Shown: piece after piece, positions 1 to 8,074 of the stretch
Layout of the letters: every line of letters begins with the position of its first letter
Numbering within the stretch: position 1 is the stretch's first letter
Notes under the pieces: model-generated
Seen by the model: only the letters and a program-made list of their open reading frames with translations
What the model was told of the DNA's origin: nothing
Database searches by the model: none
Position numbers and translations under genes: made by a program
Assembly (NCBI GenBank): GCA_937922435.1
Contig: CAKZVT010000022.1
Span: 1-64,000, forward strand
Reading direction: 5' to 3'
DNA from: an uncultured Prevotella sp.
GTDB lineage: Bacteria; Bacteroidota; Bacteroidia; Bacteroidales; Bacteroidaceae
DNA: 64,000 bases

Positions 1-2
1 AC

Positions 3-830
3 CCACGCACGTCAGGGCGGCACATACCGGGGGACGTGCTCGCCACGCTTCCGCGTATTATCAAAAAGGTATCGGGCAGGAAGGAACTCGGAGCTTACCT
101 CAAGTCGGTCGGTGTTGACGCCGGGAATATAGACACGGGCAGACTCCGTCCTTGCGACACAGGCGGCGGACACCACGCCATACTTGTGACCGGCACATAT
201 CCCGACGGTCTTGACAAGGGCGAGATGCAGGTGTACTCAATGGTGTTCGGGCGTATGCTTGAAGCGTTCATGCCTACTTGCAAGGTGGAGCACACGAGAG
301 TGGAAGCCTCATGCGCCGGGCGGAAGTTTGTCCTTGACACGAGCAGCATCTTGGAAAGCGGTTGGCAGGGAATATCGGGGCATACGCACGGCATAGTTCC
401 GCAAGGCTCTGCCATAATGGATTTGCCGCCATTGACCGTCGGAGAGGAGGTGCAGGTTTCGGCGTGCAGTGTGGCTCAAAGGAAGGGTCTGCCGCCGGAG
501 CCGATGACGGACGCGGAGCTTGTGGAGTTCATGGACGCGCACAGGCTCGGCACGGCGGCCACGCGCACGGCCATCATGCAGACGCTTGTGGACCGCAAGT
601 ACGTGAGGCATTCGGGCAAATATATCATCCCCACACCCAAGGGACTGTTCGTCTATGAGACTTTCAAGGGCATGAAGATAGCCGATGCGGCGCTCACTTC
701 GGACTGGGAGGAGCGTCTTGAGGCGGTGGAAAACGGCTCATTGTGCCAAAAGGAGTTCCTGCGGATGGCCGCAGATCTCACGGCAGAAGTGACCGAGGAC
801 ATATTCAGGAGGTACAGGAAGGGCGCTTGA
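3..830 (+). CDS. topB: DNA topoisomerase III (type IA), 3' part; 5' end outside window
   Basis: Type IA topoisomerases pass one DNA strand through a transient break held by an active-site tyrosine. The reading frame is open from base 3 and begins PRTSGRHIPGDVLATLP, which matches the segment just after the catalytic Tyr in TopB (family pattern YPRT.S.YIP.DV), so the Tyr codon lies just off the left edge. The GTG at 36 is internal, not a start. Further on are DTGGGHHAILVTG (the HxAI motif) and GTAATRTAIMQTLVDRKYV (the GTxATR-type motif of TopB). The end is ordinary for the plasmid and conjugative-element TopB found in Bacteroidetes. It precedes a hairpin terminator and the PRTRC cassette, which fits an integrative element backbone. 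Seen: motifs and open frame. Inferred: element membership. Confidence 0.9.
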   Translation, partial: PRTSGRHIPGDVLATLPRIIKKVSGRKELGAYLKSVGVDAGNIDTGRLRPCDTGGGHHAILVTGTYPDGLDKGEMQVYSMVFGRMLEAFMPTCKVEHTRVEASCAGRKFVLDTSSILESGWQGISGHTHGIVPQGSAIMDLPPLTVGEEVQVSACSVAQRKGLPPEPMTDAELVEFMDAHRLGTAATRTAIMQTLVDRKYVRHSGKYIIPTPKGLFVYETFKGMKIADAALTSDWEERLEAVENGSLCQKEFLRMAADLTAEVTEDIFRRYRKGA

Positions 831-855
831 AGCAGGAAAAACGCCCGAAGAAAGG

Positions 856-885
856 AAATGCAGGCCGGCGGCGGTCTGCATTTTT
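856..885 (+). terminator. Hairpin terminator after topB
   Basis: A 12-bp stem (856-867 with 872-883, one G.T pair) closes a 4-base loop GCGG. It begins AAATGCAG and ends CTGCATTT followed by a short T run. It sits 26 bases after the topoisomerase stop, as expected for an intrinsic terminator. Confidence 0.7.
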
Positions 886-897
886 CATATAAAGAAG

Positions 898-1118
898 ATA
901 TGTTTCTCCGATTTTTGACGGCAAAGGTCCGCGATTGCGGCCGTGCGTGCAAGGCGGCCCGTTCGGGCTTGGCCGTTTGGAGAAAAATCATCCTCGCTCC
1001 GCTGCGGTATTTTTCTCCGCCGGGCCTTGCCACGCCACTTCCGCCAATCGCGGCACCGTATGCCTGTAAAAATCGGGAAAACATATCCCCATGGGGATGT
1101 CTGTTCCCACAACAGGAC
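898..1118 (+). other. Long nested inverted-repeat region (structured RNA or DNA element)
   Basis: There is no convincing gene in this stretch. About 42 bases starting at 898 (TATGTTTCTCCGATTTTT...) are the imperfect reverse complement of about 1040-1085 (...AAAAATCGGGAAAACATA). Nested inside, GGCCGTTTGGAGAAAAATCA pairs imperfectly with TATTTTTCTCCGCCGGGCC. This makes an extended hairpin of roughly 190 nt. Next come a 14-bp perfect palindrome ATCCCCATGGGGAT (1085-1098) and a short hairpin CTGTT/AACAG ending near 1118. The region directly precedes the 66-aa ORF and the PRTRC operon. It could be an RNA leader, an oriT- or origin-like element, or a decayed repeat; the sequence alone does not decide. 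Confidence 0.6.
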
Positions 1119-1142
1119 ATTAACAAATAAAAAACAAGAGTT

Positions 1143-1343
1143 ATGGAAACGACAAGACTGAACGCCGCAACGCCTGCGGCAATCCAACCGTCAGTAAGGC
1201 GCAGGCCACTGCAAGGGGACAATGACGGAACAAAAGGAATGCCGGTGCACATAGGTTATTACCTCGCGCAGTTGGCCGGAATATCGAAACGTCCCGACAG
1301 GGAGCAACTGCTGAAGGCGTTTTTCAATGGAACCGAAGTTTAA
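1143..1343 (+). CDS. Small hypothetical protein (66 aa) upstream of PRTRC genes
   Basis: The frame opens with ATG at 1143 and stops 20 bases before the PRTRC E gene, in the same direction and with similar codon use. No known domain is recognised. The N-terminal half is basic and low-complexity; the C-terminal half (VHIGYYLAQLAGISKRPDRE) looks helical. The position suggests it is the first gene of the cassette operon. Function unknown. Confidence 0.6.
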   Translation: METTRLNAATPAAIQPSVRRRPLQGDNDGTKGMPVHIGYYLAQLAGISKRPDREQLLKAFFNGTEV

Positions 1344-1363
1344 CCGATAAAACAGATTCAACC

Positions 1364-2251
1364 ATGTTTTTCCAGACAATTTACGGCTTGCTTACCGAAA
1401 GTACGGAAGTAAGCATCAACATCAAGCGTGTGAATGACAAACTTACAGTGGCTGTAATGCCGAGACACAAGGAACTGAAAGAGGGGACTGCCGGCGACTT
1501 CATCCCGTTGGTGGCAAGCGGAACGCCCGAAGAACTTGACGGCGGTTTCATCAATATGATGGCCGCACCCGTAGCCAAGGCCGTCGGGATAATGACGAAC
1601 CTGAAAGAGTTTGAACGTCAGGCGGAGAAAGCCGCAACAAAGGCCAAGCCCAAGGCGGCAGCGGAAAAGGAAACTAAAGAGGCCAAGGAGACAAAAGAAA
1701 AGAACGACAGGCTCGACAAGCTGATGAAGCGTGTTGACGAGTCCGTAACGGCGCGACGCTTCGCCGACGCCATGGCGATGTTGAAGCACGCCCTCACCCT
1801 TGCCACGGCGGAAAGGCAGGACGCAGTGAAGGCAAAGATGCAAGAGGTAAGGATAAAGTCGGAAGAAGGCAGCCTGTTCGCCCCACAACCCGCACCGGGT
1901 CCCCAACCGGCAAGTCAAACACCGCCGCGACAGCCCGTGCAGACTGCCTTACCGATGCAACCCATGCAACCGCAACATCTTCAACCGCAGCCGGTAATGC
2001 CTGCCCAGGCGCAACCTGTCCAAGCCGGGACAATGCCGCAAAGACCTGTACAGCCTGCACCGCAACAGCCTGTTTACGCCCCGGTGCAACAAGACGCAGG
2101 CCAATATGGAAATCCGCACGGATACGGAAATGACGCTGACGACGGGTTCGACATGGACGCTTTCAGGAAAGACCCCTACGCGGAATACGTGGACTTTCCG
2201 CAGGAATGCCGCATGAGGGACGAGGCTCAGGTGGAGATGTCGTTCACATAA
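1364..2251 (+). CDS. PRTRC system protein E
   Basis: The N-terminal ~80 residues (MFFQTIYGLLTESTEVSINI..., then FIPLVASGTPEELDGGF) match the PRTRC protein E family as I remember it; its biochemical role is not known. Residues about 83-130 are Lys/Glu/Ala-rich and probably form a charged helix or coiled coil. A Gln/Pro-rich linker follows (about 168-245) and then an acidic tail. At 295 aa it is longer than the conserved core because of the low-complexity linker. It sits 20 bases after the 66-aa ORF and 52 bases before the ubiquitin-like protein C, in cassette order E-C-F-B-ThiF. Confidence 0.8.
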   Translation: MFFQTIYGLLTESTEVSINIKRVNDKLTVAVMPRHKELKEGTAGDFIPLVASGTPEELDGGFINMMAAPVAKAVGIMTNLKEFERQAEKAATKAKPKAAAEKETKEAKETKEKNDRLDKLMKRVDESVTARRFADAMAMLKHALTLATAERQDAVKAKMQEVRIKSEEGSLFAPQPAPGPQPASQTPPRQPVQTALPMQPMQPQHLQPQPVMPAQAQPVQAGTMPQRPVQPAPQQPVYAPVQQDAGQYGNPHGYGNDADDGFDMDAFRKDPYAEYVDFPQECRMRDEAQVEMSFT

Positions 2252-2303
2252 TAAACAAAGGAGACACACAAACCGATTACAAACCTATAAAAACAAAAGG
2301 ACT

Positions 2304-2525
2304 ATGGCACTTGAAATAAAAGGACTCAAGAGGGTTTTCAAACTGAAGAAGAACGGCGAGACGCTGAGACTGGACGACCCAAACCCGGAGATGGCCGTCA
2401 ACGATGTGATGGACTTCTACTCGATGACTTACCCGGAACTGACAACCGCCACACCTCACGGTCCCGTGATGGAGGACGACTGCGCCGTGTACGAGTTCAA
2501 GACAACCATCGGCACGAAAGGATGA
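2304..2525 (+). CDS. PRTRC system protein C, ubiquitin-like
   Basis: A 73-aa protein matching PRTRC protein C, placed by published comparative genomics among prokaryotic ubiquitin-like proteins. The sequence alternates predicted short strands with one central helix (MAVNDVMDFYSMTYPEL), as a beta-grasp fold would. It ends exactly in Gly (…TTIGTKG), the C-terminal residue that ThiS/ubiquitin-type proteins need for adenylation by an E1 enzyme. The neighbouring E1-like ThiF and E2-like B genes support that pairing. Whether it is conjugated to targets, or only carries sulfur, cannot be read from the sequence. Confidence 0.85.
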   Translation: MALEIKGLKRVFKLKKNGETLRLDDPNPEMAVNDVMDFYSMTYPELTTATPHGPVMEDDCAVYEFKTTIGTKG

Positions 2526-2529
2526 GAGC

Positions 2530-2709
2530 ATGAAAGCGGACAACAAAAACAAAGGGAAAGAAATATGCAGGCTGTTGCAGGAGTACGAAACAGAGCGGCT
2601 GGCACGCCTCATAATAGAGGAACTCGTGTCTGCCACGGACATAAGCCGGGGAACAAGGCGACGGAGGCGCAGGTTGCCGCCGCCGCAAGGAAGCGTAACG
2701 GTTTTCTGA
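2530..2709 (+). CDS. Small basic protein (59 aa) overlapping the PRTRC F start
   Basis: ATG at 2530 lies 4 bases after the stop of protein C and reads for 59 codons to TGA at 2707. The product starts MKADNKNKGKEICRLLQEYE, continues as an amphipathic helix, and ends in an Arg-rich stretch (RGTRRRRRRLPPP). It overlaps the first ~145 bases of the long frame annotated as protein F. The tight spacing to protein C and sensible residues argue it is real. In that case the N-terminus of the F frame in this overlap may not be translated as drawn. Function unknown. Confidence 0.5.
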   Translation: MKADNKNKGKEICRLLQEYETERLARLIIEELVSATDISRGTRRRRRRLPPPQGSVTVF

Positions 2710-3704
2710 CGGGGAGGCTGCTCCCCGTCGCTTCCGGCCTTTACATCGAAACGGACGGAGTGAAGACCGATGTCGCGACTAAGGCGAACCTTGACTACCT
2801 GTACCGCTCGGCCGCGAACTACGCCCGGCTGCTCGGCGTAAAGCTGAAGTTCAACTGCAAGAAATACGCAAGGCATCCGAAGCTCGGTATGGCGGAGCTG
2901 TACCGGGCTTTTGACGCCATTGTGCCGGAAAACGTGAACTTCGAGCTTGACGGTGGCAGGCCCGCGTTCTGCTTATACCGCTTCAACAGTTGGCCCGACT
3001 ACGAGGTGCTGTGGCTTCCGCTGGACTTTACCGTCAACCTTTCAAAGGGAGTGCGCCGCATAACGCTTGAGTTTGTAAGGCGTTTCGCCCGGCATCACGG
3101 CATGTGGAACATCACAGGCTCATATCATTTCAGCATGGCGGAGGACTGGCTCACGTATGAGGAATACGGCACGGATGATGCAAAAGATAAGGACGACGCG
3201 CAGCGACGGCGGACGCTGCGTCTGTTGGAATCGTACAACAACGGCAGGATTTCAAGGCTTTTCAATAGGATGGACGGCAGGGCTTTCTGCCGAAACCTCG
3301 AAGCGGCGTTGGAGTCCTGCCGCCCTGAAGGCGAAGCCGAACGGACATTGCTCGGCATAATCAACGACGGCCTGACTCTCATTGGCAAAGGACAGCCGCG
3401 CATAATGGACTACGAATACGACTGGACAAGGGAGGAGGAACCGGACATAATGCCCGTGGGACTTGAAAGCCAAATCCTCCTTGCTTACTCGCTTGACGAT
3501 GTTGTGGCGGAGGAAGTGATGCAGGCTTTCTCCGCCGACGTGCGCGAGGGCTACAACCTCACGCCTGTGACAAGGCTGCTCATTACGCCGGAGACGGACA
3601 AAGTATTCACAGAAGACGATTTTCCCGAACGTTTTGCAAAGTGGTTTTACCGCTTTGTAGGCCACGCAAATGAAAATTTTAATTTCAAAGAACAACTGAC
3701 ATGA
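2565..3704 (+). CDS. PRTRC system protein F (probable)
   Basis: The body of this 379-aa frame (from about residue 45, RNGFLTGRLLPVASGLYIE) looks like the large PRTRC protein usually labelled F; I assign it mainly from cassette position and size. The first ~45 residues are low-complexity and overlap the 59-aa ORF at 2530. No in-frame ATG exists between 2565 and the conserved body, so the true start is either 2565, a rare start codon, or translation coupled to the upstream small ORF. The 3' end overlaps the B gene by 4 bases (ATGA), a sign of coupling. Biochemical role unknown. Confidence 0.7.
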   Translation: MQAVAGVRNRAAGTPHNRGTRVCHGHKPGNKATEAQVAAAARKRNGFLTGRLLPVASGLYIETDGVKTDVATKANLDYLYRSAANYARLLGVKLKFNCKKYARHPKLGMAELYRAFDAIVPENVNFELDGGRPAFCLYRFNSWPDYEVLWLPLDFTVNLSKGVRRITLEFVRRFARHHGMWNITGSYHFSMAEDWLTYEEYGTDDAKDKDDAQRRRTLRLLESYNNGRISRLFNRMDGRAFCRNLEAALESCRPEGEAERTLLGIINDGLTLIGKGQPRIMDYEYDWTREEEPDIMPVGLESQILLAYSLDDVVAEEVMQAFSADVREGYNLTPVTRLLITPETDKVFTEDDFPERFAKWFYRFVGHANENFNFKEQLT

Positions 3705-4396
3705 ACGAGCTTACAAGGAAGATACACGAGATTTTCAGGCCGAAGGCCGCCCTCATCGCATACGAATGCGGCGAGGGGTATAATAAGGACAGTTATCTCG
3801 AACTGCGCCCGATAAACGAAAACGGCAGGATGGGCGCGGCCGTTCCCGTGTCGTATGACTTTATGAACGCGCTGGTTGAGAACTATTCGGCAGACGCCTG
3901 CGGTACGCCGCACGGCTGGCTGCCTGAAAACATGCTTTGGTGCGATACGAGACGGGGGCATGAGCGGTACGTGTGGTGGAACGCCCCACGCCGCCGCAGG
4001 ATGTTCTTCAAGGACTCGCTGAACATCGCCGACGGGGAGTTCGGCGTGCCGGGAGTAGTCTATGACGCAAAGTCCGACGGCCTGTCAGTGTACGCCTTCA
4101 AGGGCAAACGGCCAAGCATGGACGATGAACTCTACCGTGCGCCGTTCTTCAACGTTACGGGTGCGAGCGTATGCCTCGGCAATGCGCCGCTAAATCTTCC
4201 GCCGGATCCGTCGTTCGCGTGTCTCATCGAATGCTGGGAGCGGCGTTTCTGGATGAGCGAGTTCTCGCATTTCGGCGGTGGCAACAACCCGACAAAAAGC
4301 AACCTTGTCATCGTTACGGAGAACGCGAGGGACAAATCTTTCGACAACGAGGAACTGTTACTGATTAAAATGAAACTTAAAGACCTTTTGAAATGA
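3701..4396 (+). CDS. PRTRC system protein B, E2-like
   Basis: A 231-aa protein of the PRTRC B family, which has been grouped with prokaryotic E2 (ubiquitin-conjugating) folds. Residues 150-162 read FNVTGASVCLGNA, reminiscent of the E2 signature in which a Cys follows a G.VCL stretch; Cys158 is therefore the candidate catalytic residue. The gene overlaps F upstream and ThiF downstream by 4 bases each, so F-B-ThiF are probably co-translated. What is seen is the motif and the overlaps; the conjugating activity is inferred by analogy. Confidence 0.8.
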   Translation: MNELTRKIHEIFRPKAALIAYECGEGYNKDSYLELRPINENGRMGAAVPVSYDFMNALVENYSADACGTPHGWLPENMLWCDTRRGHERYVWWNAPRRRRMFFKDSLNIADGEFGVPGVVYDAKSDGLSVYAFKGKRPSMDDELYRAPFFNVTGASVCLGNAPLNLPPDPSFACLIECWERRFWMSEFSHFGGGNNPTKSNLVIVTENARDKSFDNEELLLIKMKLKDLLK

Positions 4397-5172
4397 AACG
4401 GATACATTATACGGACAACTACCTTCTTTCGCCTTACCACCCCGTAAGCGTTTCCGTAATCGGAGCGGGCGGAACAGGGTCGCAAGTTGTCACCAACCTT
4501 GCACGCATGGACATGGCGTTGCGTTCGCTCGGACATCCGGGGCTGCACGTCACCGTTTTTGACGGCGATACGGTGTCGGAAGCGAACATCGGGCGGCAAC
4601 TGTTCAGCCCGTCCGAGGTCGGCCTCAACAAGGCCGTGGCTCTCGTGACGCGCGTCAACCGCTTTTTCGGCACGGGATGGAGTGCGGAAGCTCGCCGTTA
4701 CCCTTGCCGAATGGGTGAGACGATGACGGCCAATATAACTATTACCTGCACTGACAACGTGCGCTCACGCCTCGAACTGTGGCGCTTCCTGAAAAAACAC
4801 CGGGACGTGAGAAATAATGATTATAAGACCCCGATGTACTGGATGGATTTCGGCAACGCGCAGTTTACAGGGCAGGTAATTATCGGCACGGTACGCAACA
4901 AAATCCACCAGCCGTCGTCAAAGGAGTTCGTAACCGTGCCGAAGCTGAACGTCATTACGGAAGAGGTAAGTTATTCGACCATAGACGAGAAAGACTCCGG
5001 GCCGAGCTGCTCGCTCGCCGAGGCGTTGGAGAAGCAGGACCTGTTCGTCAATTCCATGCTGGCGCAGGCCGGTTGCGCACTGCTCTGGAAGATGCTCCGC
5101 GAAGGTCGGACGTTTTATCGCGGGGCTTACATGAACATGGAGACAATGCGCGTAATACCTATCGGCATCTGA
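4393..5172 (+). CDS. PRTRC system ThiF family (E1-like) protein
   Basis: A 259-aa adenylating enzyme of the ThiF/MoeB/E1 superfamily. The nucleotide-binding loop GAGGTGS is at residues 24-30, followed by VFDGDTVSEANIGRQLF, the usual D...NxxRQ region that activates a C-terminal carboxylate with ATP. CTDN (119-122) matches the conserved E1 Asp-Asn segment. Cys206 in GPSCSLAEAL is the candidate thioester cysteine. The last gene of the cassette; its natural substrate is predicted to be the Gly-ended protein C. The gene is followed by an interspersed repeat and a convergent helicase gene. Confidence 0.9.
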   Translation: MKRIHYTDNYLLSPYHPVSVSVIGAGGTGSQVVTNLARMDMALRSLGHPGLHVTVFDGDTVSEANIGRQLFSPSEVGLNKAVALVTRVNRFFGTGWSAEARRYPCRMGETMTANITITCTDNVRSRLELWRFLKKHRDVRNNDYKTPMYWMDFGNAQFTGQVIIGTVRNKIHQPSSKEFVTVPKLNVITEEVSYSTIDEKDSGPSCSLAEALEKQDLFVNSMLAQAGCALLWKMLREGRTFYRGAYMNMETMRVIPIGI

Positions 5173-5180
5173 CAAAAAAC

Positions 5181-5269
5181 AAAAGGCCGCATATTGGCTT
5201 GCAATACATGGCCTTTCAGCGTGTAAAAGGTGCCCTTTTATCTGCCAAAAGGCCACCTTTTGCATTTTG
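5181..5269. repeat. Interspersed palindromic repeat, copy 1
   Basis: About four ~21-nt units of the form AAAAGGCCxxxTTTTGCA in alternating orientation. The same block recurs at 15967, 38074, 46391, 55564, 59717 and 61131. Here it lies between convergent genes and could fold into hairpins that end transcription from both sides. Confidence 0.75.
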
Positions 5270-5372
5270 TCTTTTCACAGCTTGGATATTCGAACACGAC
5301 AAATGCCGCAAGCATCTCTGTATCAACGAGTTTGCTCGCGGCATTTATATTATTCGGCATTAAAGTTTTTTG

Positions 5373-7661
5373 TCACGTATCCAACTTTACCTGCCTGACC
5401 ATTCCGGGGATGATTGTCAACTTGGCAGTTCCGTCCCTGCCTATTTCCACTTTTGAATAACCGGCCTCGACTACCACCTTGCCGTCAAGCATGATGACAC
5501 CCCACCGGTACGGGCTGGTCTCCACGGCGCAATAATAGCCTACGGGCATCTGCATGTTCCTGTATACCGGCGGCACGACTACTTTGTCACCGAGCCGCAG
5601 CCCCCATTTCATCCCCGACTTGAACGGCATTGCGTCTTTCAGCTCCTCCAACCGTTGGCGGCGTTTCTTTTCTTCCTCTTGCCGCCGTTCCGCTTCTTGT
5701 TCCGCAAGCGTCCGTTCCGCTTCGGCCTTAAGCCGGGGAATCACTACGTCAAAGTTCTCGTCCTCCGTCCTCGGGTTTTCACGGGCGATGTACCGCTTTT
5801 CCTTACCGTCCTCGGCAAGATAGTATTTCCCGTCGCCCGACATAACCACAATTCCGCCTCCGGGCAGCATACCGCTATAATGGTAGTAAGCTGTGTGGTC
5901 TCCGGCAAACAGGCACACGCAGGCGTGGCCCCATCGGGCGTCGTCCTCGTCAACCTGTCGGCATATTGGGTTCGCAAGGTAGTCGCAAATCCTGACGCAA
6001 AACCCGTAATTGAATATATCGCCGACGTGAGTGCCGCGCCTTGTCCTGTAAAGTTCTTTCGTCCGACTGTAATACACGCCGTCAACCTCAAGCAGTTGCA
6101 CCCGTCCGAACGCTACAGGCTTTGGCTTCTTCGTGTATATTTGCTCGTTGTACAAGTCGATGTAAGTAACTTGTCCGTTGCCGTCTGTTACCGAAAGGAT
6201 GTTGTCTTTCAGCAGTCTTGCTTTCGCATACCGACCGAGGTGTGCCTTTACCTCGCCGTTTATGTTGACAATGCCAACGTATTTGTCCTCAAAACGGACA
6301 ACGGCAACCGCGCCGTCAACATCGAACACTTCTTCATACTGCGGCATTGCCGTTATTTTATCTCCTTGCCTCAGACCATACAAGCCTGTCGTCCTGTCCT
6401 TGAACGGTCGCAAGGCCGCACTTGCTACGTACTCCGGCAGGGGCGTTCCCGCATTCAGACAATCCAAAAGTTTCTCATGCGACATAACCACTTTTAAGTC
6501 GCTTCCTTGTCGCATAATCTCACTGTCCGCTTCGCTTCTTACCGCACAACCATATCCGTCTGCCTGCCGCCATGCGCGTGCCACTCCTTTTCCGGCCAAC
6601 CTCCCCTCGAACATGGCTTGCCAGTCCCGGCAAGCCGTGGGTAGTCCGAACAGGCGGTAGAGGCCCACGTTGTCGATTATTACGCAGCTCTCCTTACCTT
6701 TTGTCTTTCTCAATCCACGCCCTACTTGCTGAACGTATTTCGCTATCGACAGCGTAGGCCGCGCAAGCTGGATGAACTCTACGTCGGGGCAGTCGAAGCC
6801 TTCGCTGAAAACATCGACGTTGACCAAGACTTGAATCTTGCCCAGCCTGAAATCATCGACAAGCCGTTTGCGCTCCTTCGTCGGTGTCTTGCTGTCTATG
6901 GCGACGGCATTCAATCCATGTTCCGTGTAATATCCGGCAATGTTCCTTGCATGGCTGATACTGATGGCGTAAACAATGCCTTTCTTTCCGTCGGCATATT
7001 GACGGGCACTTTCATACAGCCTTTCTATTGTCGGCCGCTTGTTCAATACGGCATCCATCTCTTTCACCTGGAAATCCCCGTCAGCCCCACGTTTCTCCAA
7101 ACCGTCTATCAGCCGCTGCTCCTCACTGTTCGGACGTATGGACACATAATCGAAAGGTGAAAGCCATCCTTGTCTGATAAAATCCGCGATGCTGTCCGAA
7201 GTTATCAGCGTCTCGAACAAGTCCGTAAAACCTTTCCGATTCAACCGACAGGACGTGGCGGTCATTCCTAATTTCTTTGCATCAGGATAGCGCAGCCATA
7301 GTTCCTTGTAGGTTTCCGCCAGCGCATGGTGCGCTTCGTCAATCACAATCAGACTTGGCCGTTCGTCTTTCACGTCTTCCCTGTGACGGTAAAGCCATTG
7401 GATAGACCTCACTTTGACAAATCCGTTCGTTGGCTTAATGCCATACCGTGCCACAGTTTCCTCTATCTGCTCTACCAATTCCCTACGGTGGGCGACAATC
7501 CAGACGCTTTTGTGATCCGCCTCCTTCAACCAATCGGATATGACCGAAGCCAGCAAGTGGGTCTTGCCTGTTCCCGTCGGCATCTGCACCATGACGCTAC
7601 GGTGCTGTTCCCATTCGGCAAAGAGCGAATGCTTTATGTTATGTTGGTAATTACGCAGCAT
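5373..7661 (-). CDS. DEAD/DEAH-box SF2 helicase with C-terminal WG-like repeats
   Basis: A 762-aa superfamily 2 helicase of the restriction-enzyme-like (SSL2/COG1061) type. Walker A MPTGTGKT is at 27-34, DEAHH at 108-112, motif III as GMTATSCR, and motif VI as QQVGRGLRK. The two RecA-like domains occupy roughly the first 370 residues. The C-terminal half is unusual: it contains repeated KWGLRLGDKVVVPP / RWGVIMLDGKVVV strands like WG-repeat propellers, plus a charged coiled-coil (AERTLAEQEAERRQEEEKKR). Such helicases are frequent on Bacteroidetes mobile elements. It converges with the PRTRC cassette and lies 51 bases downstream of the DUF4157 gene, so it may be the last gene of that minus-strand run. 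Confidence 0.85.
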   Translation of the reverse strand: MLRNYQHNIKHSLFAEWEQHRSVMVQMPTGTGKTHLLASVISDWLKEADHKSVWIVAHRRELVEQIEETVARYGIKPTNGFVKVRSIQWLYRHREDVKDERPSLIVIDEAHHALAETYKELWLRYPDAKKLGMTATSCRLNRKGFTDLFETLITSDSIADFIRQGWLSPFDYVSIRPNSEEQRLIDGLEKRGADGDFQVKEMDAVLNKRPTIERLYESARQYADGKKGIVYAISISHARNIAGYYTEHGLNAVAIDSKTPTKERKRLVDDFRLGKIQVLVNVDVFSEGFDCPDVEFIQLARPTLSIAKYVQQVGRGLRKTKGKESCVIIDNVGLYRLFGLPTACRDWQAMFEGRLAGKGVARAWRQADGYGCAVRSEADSEIMRQGSDLKVVMSHEKLLDCLNAGTPLPEYVASAALRPFKDRTTGLYGLRQGDKITAMPQYEEVFDVDGAVAVVRFEDKYVGIVNINGEVKAHLGRYAKARLLKDNILSVTDGNGQVTYIDLYNEQIYTKKPKPVAFGRVQLLEVDGVYYSRTKELYRTRRGTHVGDIFNYGFCVRICDYLANPICRQVDEDDARWGHACVCLFAGDHTAYYHYSGMLPGGGIVVMSGDGKYYLAEDGKEKRYIARENPRTEDENFDVVIPRLKAEAERTLAEQEAERRQEEEKKRRQRLEELKDAMPFKSGMKWGLRLGDKVVVPPVYRNMQMPVGYYCAVETSPYRWGVIMLDGKVVVEAGYSKVEIGRDGTAKLTIIPGMVRQVKLDT

Positions 7662-7712
7662 AGTACCAGACAGCGCATTTCTGCTCTGCGCATTTTGTCA
7701 AAGGCTGTTCGC

Positions 7713-8018
7713 CTAAGCACCCATCACGTCCGCCTCGTGTTCCAGTGCGGGGTTGTCGTTTACGGGCATTCCGCCCATCTCGGTGGTCGGTTCCACACGT
7801 CCCGCCATCTGTTGTGCCACGTGCCATGCCTCATGCGGCAGGTGCTGTTCCTGTCCCGGAGCCACGTGTATGTCAGTGCCCTGCGTGTACGCCAATGCCT
7901 GCACGGTAGCGGGCTTGTCGGAATTGTAATGCACGCGCACATCATCCATCGAAAAACCGGAAAGGCTTTCGACGCCCGCTTTCAGATTGTCGGGCATCCC
8001 GGTCCTGTTTTTGCTCAT
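7713..8018 (-). CDS. Minimal DUF4157 protein (HExxH-type)
   Basis: A 101-aa protein that is essentially only a DUF4157 domain: VRVHYNSDKPATVQALAYTQ, then LPHEAWHVAQQ with HEAWH at 62-66, and a final NPALEHEADVMGA. DUF4157 domains are commonly found in extracellular contractile injection system (eCIS) loci, often at the start of large cargo proteins. Here the protein stops right after the EAD motif. It follows the sheath gene by 56 bases on the same strand. The HExxH-plus-E arrangement resembles a zinc-metallopeptidase, but activity is not established. It may be a natural short form or the stub of a longer effector. Confidence 0.8.
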   Translation of the reverse strand: MSKNRTGMPDNLKAGVESLSGFSMDDVRVHYNSDKPATVQALAYTQGTDIHVAPGQEQHLPHEAWHVAQQMAGRVEPTTEMGGMPVNDNPALEHEADVMGA

Positions 8019-8074
8019 GTCATAATAGTTTTAAATTTCTCCTATATTATTGAAGTGTCCTTGTTTGCTTTTCG

